Positions 9,084 through 20,700 of a stretch of DNA of 64,000 nt are shown here, one piece after another. The position numbers and the translations under genes were made by a program. Under the pieces are notes generated by a model. That model did no database searches. It saw only the letters and a list, made by a program, of their open reading frames with translations, and was not told the origin of the DNA. The stretch is from assembly GCA_003117195.1 (NCBI GenBank), contig BDSI01000031.1, positions 37,501 through 101,500 of the forward strand, given 5' to 3'. The stretch is from Eudorina sp. 2006-703-Eu-15. Its lineage: Eukaryota > Chlorophyta > Chlorophyceae > Chlamydomonadales > Volvocaceae. Position 1 is the first letter of the stretch; each line of letters begins with the position of its first letter.

Positions 9084-10129
9084 ACTTCATGCTGTTGCTT
9101 CACAAGGGGCAGCATGCTAAGGACACGCGCGTGGTGAGTGGGTTCAAGCAGGGTTGCACAGTACGCAGTACGTACTAGTACGTACTAGTACGCAGTACGT
9201 ACTAGTACGCGTGTCTTGAGCCTTAGTACGGTCCATAATACGCGGGGAGGGGGGTGACGGGAGGGGATATGGCTGTGGGGCTGTGGGGCCGTCGCGTGTC
9301 GCCACTCGCAATGAGTCACACCATGCCACCGCACGCGCCCACCCCGTGCGTGTTGCAACTGTATGCCTTCTCAAAAGGAAATCATGCATTGTATTCAACT
9401 CGGTGACGCGAGAACGGACCAAAAACAAGTCAACATCCCAAGTGCGCATCCCAACATCCCGACATGTCACCCACGTACTATGGCGACGTACTAGCCTTTC
9501 TGTGCAAGCGTACTATAGCCGTATTATGGCGTATTGTACTAAATCTGTTGCGTATTACGTACTAATACGTATGTACTAAGCCAAAAGGCTAGTACAGTGC
9601 AACCCTGGGTTCAAGCCTGGTGATCGCGTACGATTGTTGGAGGGCACGGGGCTCTTCGACAAGGAGATGGCCACCTACTCACAGGACATTTTTACCCCGT
9701 GACTTGGCAGAAGGGCTATAGGTTCGCCGCGAGGGCAAGCGACGCCTGCATAGGCCGTCGGAAATGCTGTTGGTTCGTGAAGTGACCAGGGTCGCAGGCG
9801 GGGTGGCAAGCGCCAGGCAGAGGCAGCACAGGAGCAGCGCCAGGTGCGGCGTGTTGCGCGTGCTCTTGCCACAACTCAGCAGCAGGCTACACGCGCTATT
9901 GAAGCTCAAGGGGCACCACCAGCTGCGCCTGCAAACAAGCCTGCGGGCATGCGTGGCGAAACACACTTCGAAGTGTCGCGCTTCGAGGACAGCAAATTGT
10001 AAAGGGCAAGCTGCAACTTTTGGTGAGATTGAAAGGATTTCCCAAGGCTGAATGGCTGCCCGCGGCTCAGCTGCAAGAGGACCTGAGCTCCAACGCTTAC
10101 CGCGCGCTTCGCAAGGCAATGACGAACTG
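9084..10129 (+). pseudogene. Decayed integrase C-terminus plus chromodomain-like fragment, split by a MITE
   Basis: On either side of the MITE a frame reads AKDTRVVSG then FKPGDRVRLLEG and GLFDKEMATYSQDIFT, the kind of beta-strand region found at the C-terminus of retroviral-type integrases (Ty3-like or Polinton-like). It stops at 9700-9702. The homology resumes in another frame (GKRRLHRPSEMLLVRE) near 9731-9780, then, after a low-complexity linker, shows a chromodomain-like segment near 9967-10100 (FEVSRF, then KGKLQLLVRLKGF and EWLPAAQL) with another frameshift near 9996. At least two frame breaks show an old dead element. The exact family is uncertain. Confidence 0.6.
9149..9607. mobile_element. 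459-bp hAT-type MITE
   Basis: The terminal inverted repeats are CAGGGTTGCACAGTAC at 9149 and, on the other strand, CAGGGTTGCACTGTAC ending at 9607. An 8-bp target duplication GGTTCAAG flanks it (9141-9148 and 9608-9615). CAGGG ends with an 8-bp duplication are the signature of the hAT superfamily. The subterminal regions carry repeated TACGTACTAGTACG words. There is no transposase, so it would need one in trans. It sits inside the integrase remnant. Confidence 0.93.
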
Positions 10130-10191
10130 ACGCTAGTCGCTAATAACTCACAAGAGCAAAAAGACTAAGAATAGCCTCCATTGTTCGACTT

Positions 10192-10262
10192 CGGAGTTTC
10201 AGCCGAGTTTCCTCCGAGTTTCCTCCGAGTTTCCTCCGAGTTTTGACTGAGTTTCCCTTGAG
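10192..10262. repeat. 11-bp tandem repeat (CGAGTTTCCTC)
   Basis: About four near-perfect copies of an 11-bp unit, then two diverged copies. Minus-strand frames through it are low complexity. Confidence 0.85.
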
Positions 10263-11079
10263 TTTCTGTGCCTCGCTCCTTTCGCCCCACAGCGCGGCGC
10301 CGCCCCCGCCGCGCCAGTTTCAGTGCAGCCCCCTTGCGCGGCAGCGTGTGAGCTCTGATGAGGAAGACAGACGCGCCGCACCGGTGCACGCAGTGCACCG
10401 CACGCGGCCATGTCCTCACCTGGCTGGATCACATCCCATCACATCCCACACGCCACTTCCCAGCGCGGCGGGGACGGCTGGCGCCGCCCCGCCGCGCCAG
10501 TTACAGTGCAGTCCGTGTGAATCCCGTGTGCAGCCCAGATGCAGCTCATGGAAAGGCGCAGCCCCATGCATCCCATCTGAGTTTACACGCAGCTCACACG
10601 CAGCTTCCCAGCCGGCACCACATGCAACTGTCAGCTCCCACTCGTGCGCCACGCCAACCGCCAGCCCCCCCCCCCTGACCTCCGCCGTACACCTATGCAC
10701 TCATGTCGCTTCGCAGCCGGTCTCCCGCGCAACTTCCAGCTCCCAGCCGTACAGCTACCCGACTCATGCCAACGACCTGTGTGCGTGCCCCCAGGCTCGG
10801 CAGCTCCCAGCCGGCCCACCGTACAACTACCAGCTCCCAGCCGCGGCAGCTACCGACACCCCACCGCAGCTCCTGTACGGCTGAGGGGTGTGGGGGTGCC
10901 GTGCACGAGTTCGTTCGGCGTTAGTTGGGCGTTAGTTGGAGCTGTCCCAGGATGAAGGTTTATCTATTTTTTTCCCCCTGCGTCCCGCACGCTGGGCTCC
11001 GCATCCCGCAGGCCTCGCCTCTTCACATCATGTGACTCTGGAAACCCAATACTCCGGACCCTCCCGACCCGCCGGACCC
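10263..11079. other. No gene; repeated CAGCTCCCAGCC words, candidate poly(A) signal
   Basis: This GC-rich stretch repeats the words CAGCTCCCAGCC and CGCCGCGCCAG. It includes a long plus-strand frame (10243-10884) that looks like low-complexity sequence rather than a gene. On the minus strand TGTAA (10501-10505) lies 575 bp beyond the nitroreductase stop and may be its poly(A) signal. Confidence 0.4.
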
Positions 11080-13532
11080 TCAGTTGCGCCAGGTGACCTT
11101 GTCCGCCCACGGCCCCCGGGTCCCGCGGTAGCCGTCCAGCCGCTCCCGGTCGATGTGGCCCACCGTGAAGAACCCCATCACCCGGTCCTCGGGCGCAAGG
11201 CCCAGCAGCGCCTTCATCTCGGACGCTTCCCGGGCCACCTGCGAGGGGCAGTGGGCGAAGGTGGATGGCGGTGGGCTCGACATACACAGTTGCTGGGAAA
11301 CGGGTTGAATCAGGAACACGAGGCGGACACAGCCAGCTCGGATCGGCCATTGGCGGGAAAGGAGGTCACCATTGCGGCGGCGCCCGGGAACCCCGGGGCC
11401 ATGGAAGCGGGCGTGAGAGCCGGGGAGGGTCCCCCGTCGTGGTCTGAGTGCGCGATGGGCTTCTGAGCAGCTAGGCGTGCTGGGAGTACGTGCGAGGGTG
11501 CGGCAGCGGCATGTGTTTCGGCGTGCTGCTTTTGAATTGGCGAGACCGCCCGCAACTTGCTGGCGGCCAGCAGCTGTCATGCCCCTGCCTGTGCCCACTG
11601 CCTTCAGATCCTGCCCGTGCCTTCAGGGCCGTGCCCGTGCTCTCCGGTCGTGCCCGTCCGTCTCACCTCCTGCCAGCTGGTCCAGTACGCGGCGAGGCCC
11701 ATCGAGGTGGCCAGCAGCGCCATGTTCTGGTGCACGGATAAGTGGGAGTAGGGCAGGACAGGGCGGGGCAGGGTAGGTCGGGTCGGGGCAGGGCGGGGCA
11801 GGGTAGGTCAGGTCGGGCACCGAGCAGCTCACAGCCGTGGGCTCATCCGCAACGCGGCCGGGATAGAAGCATCTAACAACTGAGAAATTTCAGTCGTGGA
11901 GAGGCGTTCAAACATCCCGCCCGCGCGACATGGCAGCTTGAGGGCATTTGAACCACGAACAGCCCCTGTGCTAGATATAAAGTCATATCGCACCTGAACA
12001 GCAAGGCATGGAATCTGGTGTGGAACTGAGAGCGGGGATAGCCCAAGACCCAAATGGAGCTGCGTGGCATATTCCAACAAGCCCCAACGACAGGCACAAA
12101 GACAGGCACAGCAATATGCCTGCTGGTCATCGAGGGCAGGGCGACCAGCCACCCAAAACACATGCAGTCAGGGCGTACGGACCTGCACGGCGCACGACAC
12201 CGCCGCCATTTCCTCCCACTCGGGCATCAGCTTCTCGGGCTTGGCCTGGCGCTTGCAGCAGATCGCGATGTAGCAGGAGATCTGTGGCCCGGGCGAGGGC
12301 GGGACGGCAACCCCGAGGGACGTATGCGGGTCAACGTCCCGCGGGTCTGTGTGGTATTATGCGGCACCCCGTCCGCACCGCATGCAGCGCACCAAGTGGG
12401 GCTCGCAATCTATCAACTGCCTCGCTTTACTTTTCGCAAAACGGAAGGTACCGTAGCGGTCCGCCTCTTCCTGCCAAGCCCGGACCATTGCGACCGTCCT
12501 TCACGCTGGGCCGGGGGGTCCGCCTCCCCACGCGCCTTGCCCCAGGTGCTGTCCCGCTTCTTCTGCAGCTTCTCCAGGGTTTTGGCCGCCTTCTCCTCGG
12601 GCAGCCGCGTGCGGCACAGCTCCATGGTCAGGTCCTCCATCGCCCGCTTGGACTCGCCCTCCAGCACCACAAACCTGGGAATGGGGGGGGGGCCAGACTT
12701 GATTGTATCCGATCAGCCATGAACGGTAGAATTGATAGCGCAAGCAAAACATCATGCCGCTGGAAGGGGGCATTGCGAGACCAGGGCAACGACTCGCAAG
12801 GCGGACAGCCCAACCCTGGCTGGCGCGCAGATGCTTCCCGCGGATCGTGTGCTGGCCGTCGGCTCGTGTCTGGAGCTGGGGCAGCGGCTGTCTTCCCCCC
12901 GGGATGGGGAGGTACTGGACGGGCACACGTACCTCCAGGGCTCCGTCAGACCGTGGGTGGGCGCCCAGTTGGCAGCCTGCGGTGGTGGTGGCGGTGGCGG
13001 AGGCATTGAAAGTCAAAACAGCGGCGGCGGAGGCGGATGGCGAGGCCGATGCAAAAGTGAGATCACGGTGTGTCAGAGGCAAGGGTCAACTAGTGGCGGG
13101 CAGGAAGCACGTCCTCGAACCGGGAACACCATCAAGTCATCATAGATCGGTCGCTGCAAACCACGCCCATAACGGATGGCGGACAGACAGCAGGCGGGGC
13201 CTTCCACGCACAGGAACGGGGATGAGGGGATCCGTCGGACCCTGGGCGAACCTGCGTGCTGCCCGTCAACGAAGGAACCCATGCGAAGCTACGCTCCCCG
13301 TCGCATCCGTCATGGCAATAATCACCTCCAGCAGGCGCTCCAGCTGCTCCCTGGGCACCTTGCCCCCGTTGTAGTCCTTCGGAAACACCGACCGGCGCTT
13401 CTTGATCAGGGAAAGCACGGCGTCTGGGCCCGGCAGCGCCGCGGCTAGGGCGGAGCCGGCCTTGCCGTTCTCCAGGGGAGCTACGCCTTCCGTGGGTGCG
13501 GCCGGCGATGGCTTCGCCGCGATCTGGGCTTG
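11080..13532 (-). CDS. Nitroreductase-family flavoprotein, 5' end not located
   Basis: FMN-dependent NAD(P)H oxidoreductases of this family reduce nitro compounds or quinones. Minus-strand exons: 13326-13532, 12933-12976, 12536-12674, 12183-12281, 11667-11726, 11080-11238. Phases agree at every junction. The first has the family N-terminal helix (SLIKKRRSVFPKDY); joined to the second it gives LLEAANWAPTHGLTEPWR, the classic FMN-binding stretch; the third begins FVVLEGESKR; the fourth has CKRQ and MPEWEEMAAVSCAVQ; the fifth NMALLATSMGLAAYWTSW; the last VMGFFTVGHID. The donor of the third exon appears to be GC rather than GT (AAG followed by GCGCG), or its end is misplaced. The start codon and any targeting peptide lie upstream between 13533 and about 13700 and were not resolved. 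Confidence 0.87.
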
Positions 13533-13614
13533 CTGAACAATGTCAGTTGAAAAGGCAGGGAGGCGGGTGATGAAGTGGCAGACGAGAGGAGGCAGCGGGG
13601 TAGGGGGTACCTTG

Positions 13615-13619
13615 TTACA
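13615..13619 (-). terminator. Candidate poly(A) signal TGTAA
   Basis: TGTAA on the minus strand, 110 bp after the stop of the small membrane protein gene, is the standard poly(A) signal of chlamydomonadalean algae at a plausible distance. Confidence 0.5.
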
Positions 13620-13729
13620 GGCGCGGGCGTATCGAGAGTTCCAGACAGGCAGTGGCAGTGGCCCCTGGTGGAGCCGCGACAGCTACAGCCGCAGCCACAG
13701 CTACCGCAGCCGCAGCCACAGCGCAATAG

Positions 13730-14389
13730 CTACTCTGCAACCCATTTGCTCTTCGCAGCGGTATAGTCCCGGTTGGCCCACACAGAGCCACTGTGTTTCC
13801 ACCGATCGTGGATGGCAGAGCGGTCGTACGATACCTGCTGCGCACGCAAAAACTCCGGAAGCGTGAAGAAAAGCCAGGTGGTTAGGCCTCCTAGGAACAT
13901 GGTGGATGTGATAGCGATGCTGGAGGTGGCCAATCCCGCGACTCCAGACACGGCCACCAGCAGCAGGATGGCCAGCTCTGAAGTGAAGCTGGAGCCGACA
14001 GCTCTGCGTGCGGACGCGGCGTACAGAGTGTTTATGCGGGACATGGGTTGTCCATTAACGAGACGTACTATTGCAAAGAGGTTGGTAAGGGCTTCGGGAG
14101 GCTGGAGGGCGTTGGAGTCCTTTCCGGTTGTTCGGCAACGGAAACGCGGGACAGGGATGCATGTGAGAGGTGAAACAATTGCTGTCGACGCTAATCGTTC
14201 ATTCCATTTTGCTTTCAAAACCAGCACGTCCGGTCTTGTCCAGGGGCCCAAGCGGACAAGTCCGGGTTGGTTTGTCGGCGCGGTCAGGTTTTTGTATTTT
14301 GACGCCGACATGTCGTGGTCGTACCTGCGCTCCATGCCGTCGACTTGTCGATCCTTGACCGACTCTATGGCTGGCTCCCTAGACGCCAT
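13730..14389 (-). CDS. Small two-helix membrane protein, unknown function
   Basis: Exons 14325-14389 and 13730-13988 with a 336-bp GT-AG intron give a 107-residue protein; phases agree (AG plus C makes Ser). The first 22 residues are charged (MASREPAIESVKDRQ). Then come two hydrophobic helices, about ELAILLLVAVSGVAGLA and ITSTMFLGGLTTWLFFTL, and a polar C-terminal tail rich in Trp, Tyr and basic residues (HDRWKHSGSVWANRDY). This is the shape of a small organelle inner-membrane subunit or assembly factor, but I do not recognise the family. The unspliced frame is also open throughout, so an unspliced 219-residue form cannot be excluded. It is divergent from the FAM91 gene, 337 bp away. Confidence 0.65.
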   Translation of the reverse strand: MASREPAIESVKDRQVDGMERRYDHDMSASKYKNLTAPTNQPGLVRLGPWTRPDVLVLKAKWNERLASTAIVSPLTCIPVPRFRCRTTGKDSNALQPPEALTNLFAIVRLVNGQPMSRINTLYAASARRAVGSSFTSELAILLLVAVSGVAGLATSSIAITSTMFLGGLTTWLFFTLPEFLRAQQVSYDRSAIHDRWKHSGSVWANRDYTAAKSKWVAE

Positions 14390-14726
14390 GGCGACACAAC
14401 TAGAAAATGTGCAGCTCGCAGAATGTGCTGAGCTTCAGCTAATTTGGACGTAAGTGTTAGAGCGATTCTAAAAATCGATTCTAAAATGTTGTAGATGCAT
14501 AATCGGATATCGGAACCTGGGAGCGGAGTTGGTACGGGGCCAACGGCTCGTGTCTTCGGTGTGCGACGCACACTCCACAACCAATGACATGATGCCTCCA
14601 TTCAACTAGTAATATATATCTTGTAGTTAACAACATGCGTATTGTTGACCGGGAACTCCAGCCTAATACGCTTGCGCCATTTGTCATTATACAGTGTCTT
14701 GGCATCTGTGACAGACCAAGTGAATC
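14390..14726. promoter_or_regulatory. Divergent promoter region of the small membrane protein and FAM91 genes
   Basis: A 337-bp gap lies between two opposite start codons. It is more AT-rich than the flanks. TAATATATATC at 14609-14619, about 115 bp before the FAM91 start, is a TATA-box candidate for the plus-strand gene. No element for the minus-strand gene was identified. Confidence 0.45.
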
Positions 14727-17700
14727 ATGGCATCTACTGAACTTATTAAACGAGCCATTCAGACGGGCAGGGTTTACGATGACCTGCCCCCTCGGATAAG
14801 GAACATGATCACACCCAACGAATGGAAAGCAAGGTATGGGGGGCCATTTCTATGCCCACGACTCAATTTATTCGAGATGTAAACGTCCTGGGACGACGTC
14901 ACTAACGTTCCTCACTTCGCAATGGATTTTCGCTGGTAACGCGCACTGATCTGACCTCACATTTATGTTTGTCACTACACATGGGATGTACGGATGCACA
15001 GGGTTAAGGAGCATTGCATACAACGGGGACTGCCATGGGCGACGAGTCTCGCCTGCACCGTTTCAGGGCAGCAGGAGTACTATGACGAGCTGTTGAAGTG
15101 TTACAAAGCATGGATGCGGGTAAGGAGACTTATGGCACCTGACGGGAGGTCGGATTCGGCAGAAATAACCGAAACACCAGCGAGGTATTTGCTCGTACTG
15201 CGGGATCACCGCTTGTTCCGTTAGAGTCCTGCGGCTCTATTTCTAACCCGGGCTATGACTGGGCATCGGCGGGGTGGGGCCCAGCTGCATGGAGTATACA
15301 CTGAGTATTTCAAACCTTTGACTGACCCCAGTCAGACAGAGAGTTATTGCCGCCTCCAATCAGTGGGCCGCTCGCCTGGCTCCTTTCCCCTCCCTTTCCC
15401 TTTTACAGCTTTTTCCGTACCATTTGTCAGACTACCTGTGCCGTGTGGCACGCATCACCCCCTTCAAGTACTACCTGGACTTGATGACCAGCGTGCTGAA
15501 AGACGAGCGATCGTACGACAGGGTGCCCAACTTCACGGTACGGCAGACGTTGCTGAAAACCACGGCTTCCATGTCCTTTTGGAGCCCCACGGTCGGCGGT
15601 CTGGAATGTTTCCCGCCATCCGGCGCATCTACCGCCCTTAGCACGCATTTCCTTGATGTTAAAAAGAGTCCGCATGCCGAATGGCCGGGCCAGGCCAGGC
15701 CCGGCGTCGTCTCCATCCCCTCTACCCCGCAGCACCTGAAGAGCCTAACGCCCGCATTACGGCGTATCCTTATCGCAGTGACCTGGGCCGGTTCCGCTTG
15801 CACCGCCTGCCGCCGAAACCCGCAGGCAGCGGACGCGCTGAGCGTGCTGGGCATCGGCCGCAACGAGTACATCGCTGCGCTCAACGCCTGCAAGGCGCGG
15901 CGTCTGATGTGGCGGGTCAACCTGAACCGGGACAGCATCGTCCGGGAGCATCTGCCGCAGGTGGGGCCGGGACGTCGGCCGCTGGTGGGGGCAGGGCCTG
16001 GGCTCGCAGAGCCGCGAATCAACGACATGAACGCCCAACTGGGCGGGACTCCGTGCGGCTGATGTGATCGGCCCTTCCTGTGTCTTGCTGCTCGCGGTCC
16101 GGGGCTTGGACCTGGTCAAAGCTCAGCAGGAGTTCAGGCGAAGCCGTTGGCTAGGCCGTCGCCAGCGTGCATTAGATTGGATTCTTGGATTCAGGCGCTT
16201 GGGCCGTTCGCCGCCACTGACGTTCTACACGCACACAGCGCCGAAGCTGGGGTGCGGCCCCTGCTGGGATGGGGCCCGCCCCCGCCCTCCCGCGAGCTGG
16301 TTTGGGTGCTCTCCTCAGTCCAGCAAGGGGGGGAGCTGCGGCACATGCGACGTCGCAAGAGCTCCCGTTTTTGCGTGTTTGTACCATGCTGCTGCCGTAC
16401 CGCATGATGCCGTACAGGAACCGACAGTGAACCCGCGGCTTGAGCCCTGGTGGCGGGTGGCGGTGGTGAACATCGGTGAGCAACCCGCTGCGATGGTGCG
16501 GGTTATTGAATGCCACTCCAGGGGAGGGGAGGGGAGGTGGGGGCCTGGATCAAGCGCACATTGACGCATCGGCCAAGTGGCCCACGGATGGTGAACCGCA
16601 GCATTGTGGCTCGATGCCGCGAACCATCACGCAGCCCAACCCCCGCAGCACCCGTGTCTCCTACGGTAATTAGGGCTGTCAGCGGGGAACGGCGAGATGG
16701 GGCCCTTGGTTGCGTCTGTCTCCCCCCGGGCGGTCCCACGTGCCATACCGTGCCGTGTCGTACGGCAGGTGAGGCGGAGTACCGCGAGCTGGATGAGGAG
16801 GAGCTGGCGCACCTGAAGACGGCGGCGCTGCCGGCCACCGCTGCGGGCGGCGACATCCGGGTGCGGGACTTCCAGCTGGACGTGCTGAGGGGGCTGCTGC
16901 GCAAGGGGCTGGCGTACGTGGAGGTGCCCGTGGAGCCCGCGGACCGCTTCGCCATCCCGCCGCTGGAGGTGGGGCGGGCGCGGGGCAGGTAGTCAAGTAC
17001 TTCGCAATCGGTGATTTGTTTTTGCGGTTTTCGCTGTCTTTATTGACAAATGGGGCGGGCTTGGGGCGGGCCGGGCCGGAGGGGTACGCTGTGTGTGGAG
17101 GAGTTGAGGCGGGGTGCGACGGCGCGCGGGTGCGGGGTGCGACGGCGCGCGGGTGCGGGGTGCGGGGGTGAGGTCCTACGTGTGCTAGTCGTCTGACCCA
17201 GCTCGCACTGTGTTGCAACTGTGTGGACGGGAACGAAGGCGCGCTGTACCTTGGCGTGGCACGGAGGACCGCAGCAGAGTACCCGATCGCGGCCGCGGTC
17301 ACATTCGTCGCATATCCACACGTAACGCACCCCCTCCGGCTTCTCCCAAAGTTGCCGCCGGCGTCGTGTCTCACGGCTCAGTTCTGCAGGGCCGTCCTGG
17401 TCTTGTCGTTCGCTTTCATTCTTTCACATCCCCACGCCGTGTAGGGCTTCGTTTCCAACAAGACCCTGGAGGCCGGCGACGCGGCGGCGGACCCCCTGGA
17501 GTCGCTGCTCTACTCGGTGTTCGTGGCCAACAGCGAGCGCATGACGGTGGCGGAGCTGGGGCACATCCTTGGGGTGGACCTGGAGGAGCTCAAGGTGAGG
17601 AGGGAGGGGGGGGCGGCAGCGGAGGACGGGAACGGGAAGGAGGAAGGACGGGAAGGGTGGTTTGGGTGGTGTAGGGAATTTTAAGCCCTATTTTAGACTG

Positions 17701-20700
17701 GGTTGGGGGTGAGTTTGGAGGGCGGTGTGAGCCTGCTGGCAGGTGGGCGTGGGGCGGCTGGCGGTTAGTCTGGGGGAGCGGACGCGAGCCGCGCGATACC
17801 GAAGTCCGGAATGGCGGGGTGTGCCCGGACCGCCTGACAGCTGCTCCCGGCTTCAAGGCAGCAGCCCAGACGGATGCGCCCTTCCGTCCCTGCGGCCCTG
17901 GGGCCTCCTCCCTCGGCGCTCCGCAGGCTGCGATCGGAGTGGCCAGTCGGCTAGGCTTCGCGACGCGTGTGACCGACACCCTCATGCCGCCCAGTCCAGG
18001 TGGGTGGTCCGTGGATCTCTTCTCTCACTGCCCCCGGGCAGGGCGGGGGGCAACGCCGTCTTCGCGAGCCCCTACGACGCAGTCCCCTATAACCAATACG
18101 GCAGTTTCGCTGTCGTGTTTGTGCAAAGGGAGGGTGGAACACTTTTCTCGGCGGACGGTGGGCTGGAGGTGGGCTGTGAGGCGAAGTGCGGGCCGATGTG
18201 AAGAAGTGCCGTGCCTTGCCTGTTTGGCCCGGACTGAGGGCGGACCCACCGCCTCGGAACCTGTGTGTGTAACATATCTGCCTCGTGCGTATGTGCGAGG
18301 AAACCCGGGAGAAAATTCGTACGAGTGTTATGTGGAACACCGATGCACGTTTGTTGCATAAACGTGTCTGTCTTTTGTCGCAGGCGTGCCTATGAGCGGC
18401 TTGCTGGATCGCGTCGGCAGCGGCAGCGGCCAGCTGGACGGCAGCGGCGGCGCCGCCGCGGGGATGGCGGGGGAGAGCGGTGACGCGGCGGTGGCGGCGG
18501 TGCTGCAGCAGCGGTCGCTGCAGCTGGCGGAGGGGCTGCTGGGGGCGCAGGGCGCCGCTCACGGAGGCGGTGTGGCGATCGTGGTCGACGCGGAGGCGAC
18601 CGGATACCTCATGATGGGGGCCCTGTCCCCAGGTGAGTGTGTCTGCGCCTTCTTGTCGTTTCACCACCCGGCCGGGTGGCCGGGTGGTTCCGGCGGATGG
18701 GTGGAGAACGGCCAGTCAGTTTCGGGGAGCGCGGGCTTCGTCATCGGCATATGGGGCCGCCGTCGGGTCAACTCGTGTGGCTGCACCTCACCAGGGTGTA
18801 TGGGTGTTGAAACATGCGGACCCGCCCCCCCCCAGCACAGCGACGATGGGCATCATCGGGCGATGAATCGCGTGGCGTTGCTGAGCTGTTGACACATCCT
18901 GGGATCGGGCGGTCGGGCGGGATACATTTCTAAACACATCCTGGGGTATGCGTACCTGGGGTTTCCGCATGCTCGGACGTTGTGACCCATGGGTATGATG
19001 GTGTCGCTGCAGGGCTGAAGCGGCACTCGGTGACGCTGTTCGAGGGCGGCCGCGTGGCGGGCGAGGAGGTTATCCAGGAGATGGTTTCGGAGCTGTGGGC
19101 GTCGTACAAGGCGGGCCAGGGCTTCGAGGGCGAGATGCTGCGGCTGACTCACTACGCGGCGGCGATGGCGACGCTGCTGGAGGCGGCACGCGCGTCCGCG
19201 GGCCCGGGACTGCCCCTGGAGCTGCTTCGCAAGGAGAGCCTGGCGGGGTTGTCGCCCACCGCCGCGTGCAAGGTGCGGAACGGAGGGGCCTAATGCGCAG
19301 CAGCAGCTCCAGGGCCGACGAAGGGGCCCCTTGTGTCTCACGAACGCCTCGCCCCTGGCCCCGAAGCCCCTGGCTGCTCATCAAGAAAGCCAAACCCCTA
19401 CACCCCCCTGACGCCCCTCCCCGTTTTGGGCCCCGCCTTCTTCGACGGCGGCAACCTTGGCCCGCAGGTGCTCAACCACGCCTACTGCGCAGTGGTCCCC
19501 ATCAGCCCGCTGCCGCCGCCCGTGCTGCCGCTGTCGCCGCTCCAGCCCGGCCCCGCCTACTACGGGCCCACCCTGGAGGCCGTCAGTCCCTGGCTCCATC
19601 TGGCGCTCTACTCAGCCGCCAGGTGCGACGGCAGCGCCGCTGTACTGCATAGCCTTGCCGTATTGTCGTACCCGTATTGCTTTCCGCGAACCTGTACGGC
19701 AGCTTGAGGCGCTGCGGTCCTCTCAAATCCAGGCCTCGTTCCGCACACGCCCTCCCGAACCCAGCCATGGGCTTGTGCTTCGGTCGCTGATGGTGGTCCT
19801 GCGTTCTGCTGCAGGTGCGGCCCCGCCTCGTACGTGTTCGTGTGCGGCCAACGGGTGTGGCGGCTGCCCCACCCTCTGGACCGCTGCACACACGCACTGC
19901 TGACCCCCTGGGACGAGGACGCGGAGTCGGGCAAGGCGGGCCGGGCGCATGGCACGGAGGGGCAGGTGGGCCGCTGGGAGCTGTGCGGGGGGGGGTAGGG
20001 GGTTGTAGGGGGAGTACGGTACAGCGATTTGGCAGGCAATAGGGGGTAGGGGGCGGGGTAGGGTAGCGGCAGGGGGACGTGAGGGCTTGCAGGCAGAGGA
20101 GGGGGCAGGGCAGGGGAGGAGAAGAGAGGACTGAGCGCCGGGCTGAAGGCGGCATGTAAGGCGCTGGTAAGCAAGTTCGGTCGGAGAGCGACCCCGCGTG
20201 CACCGTCTGCTGAGAAGGGCGGCCTCCTGTAGCACAAGGCCGGGGCTGCTGAAGCGCTGCGGCCTCTTGTCCCACCATGCCTGTTGCCCCCTCCCCCCGC
20301 ATCCCCATGTCCGTCTTGCCAACCCAATCTGTGCCTCCCCAGATGATCCTCGTGGAGTCGTCCTTCCTGCTGTACACCCTCAACGACCTGCTCAGTCGCA
20401 CTGCCGTGCTCGTACAGCCCCTGGACTGTACGGAATCGGACTGGAGCCCAGATGTCGTGGATGTGCCGCTGCCGCTGCCGCCACCAGCCGCCGCCGCCGC
20501 CGCTGAGCCGGCTGCGGTGACGTCGGCGCTGATCCGCACTGCCAGCGCGGATATGCCTAGCGCGGCAGCGCCCACTACGTTGACGTCAACGGGCCCAGTC
20601 GTGGTCCAAGGTACGGATGGCTTTCGATGAGGACGTGCAGGTTGGCCAGACGCCCAGCTCCCCTATCCCGACGGCGAATGCGCGAAGCCCTCAACTCACG

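Noticed and set aside
9141..9160. tRNA-like T-arm word GGTTCAAG at the MITE edges
   Set aside because: No cloverleaf can be drawn around it; it is fully explained as the 8-bp target duplication.
10243..10884. 213-residue Pro/Ser-rich plus-strand frame
   Set aside because: Made of repeated CAGCTCCCAGCC words; no domain, and the same region is open on the other strand.
12008..13009. 333-codon plus-strand frame
   Set aside because: It covers introns and exons of the minus-strand nitroreductase, whose exons match a known family with consistent phases.
19583..20575. 330-codon minus-strand frame
   Set aside because: It is opposite FAM91 exons 11-13, which are strongly supported; the frame is low-complexity Pro/Ser/Arg.
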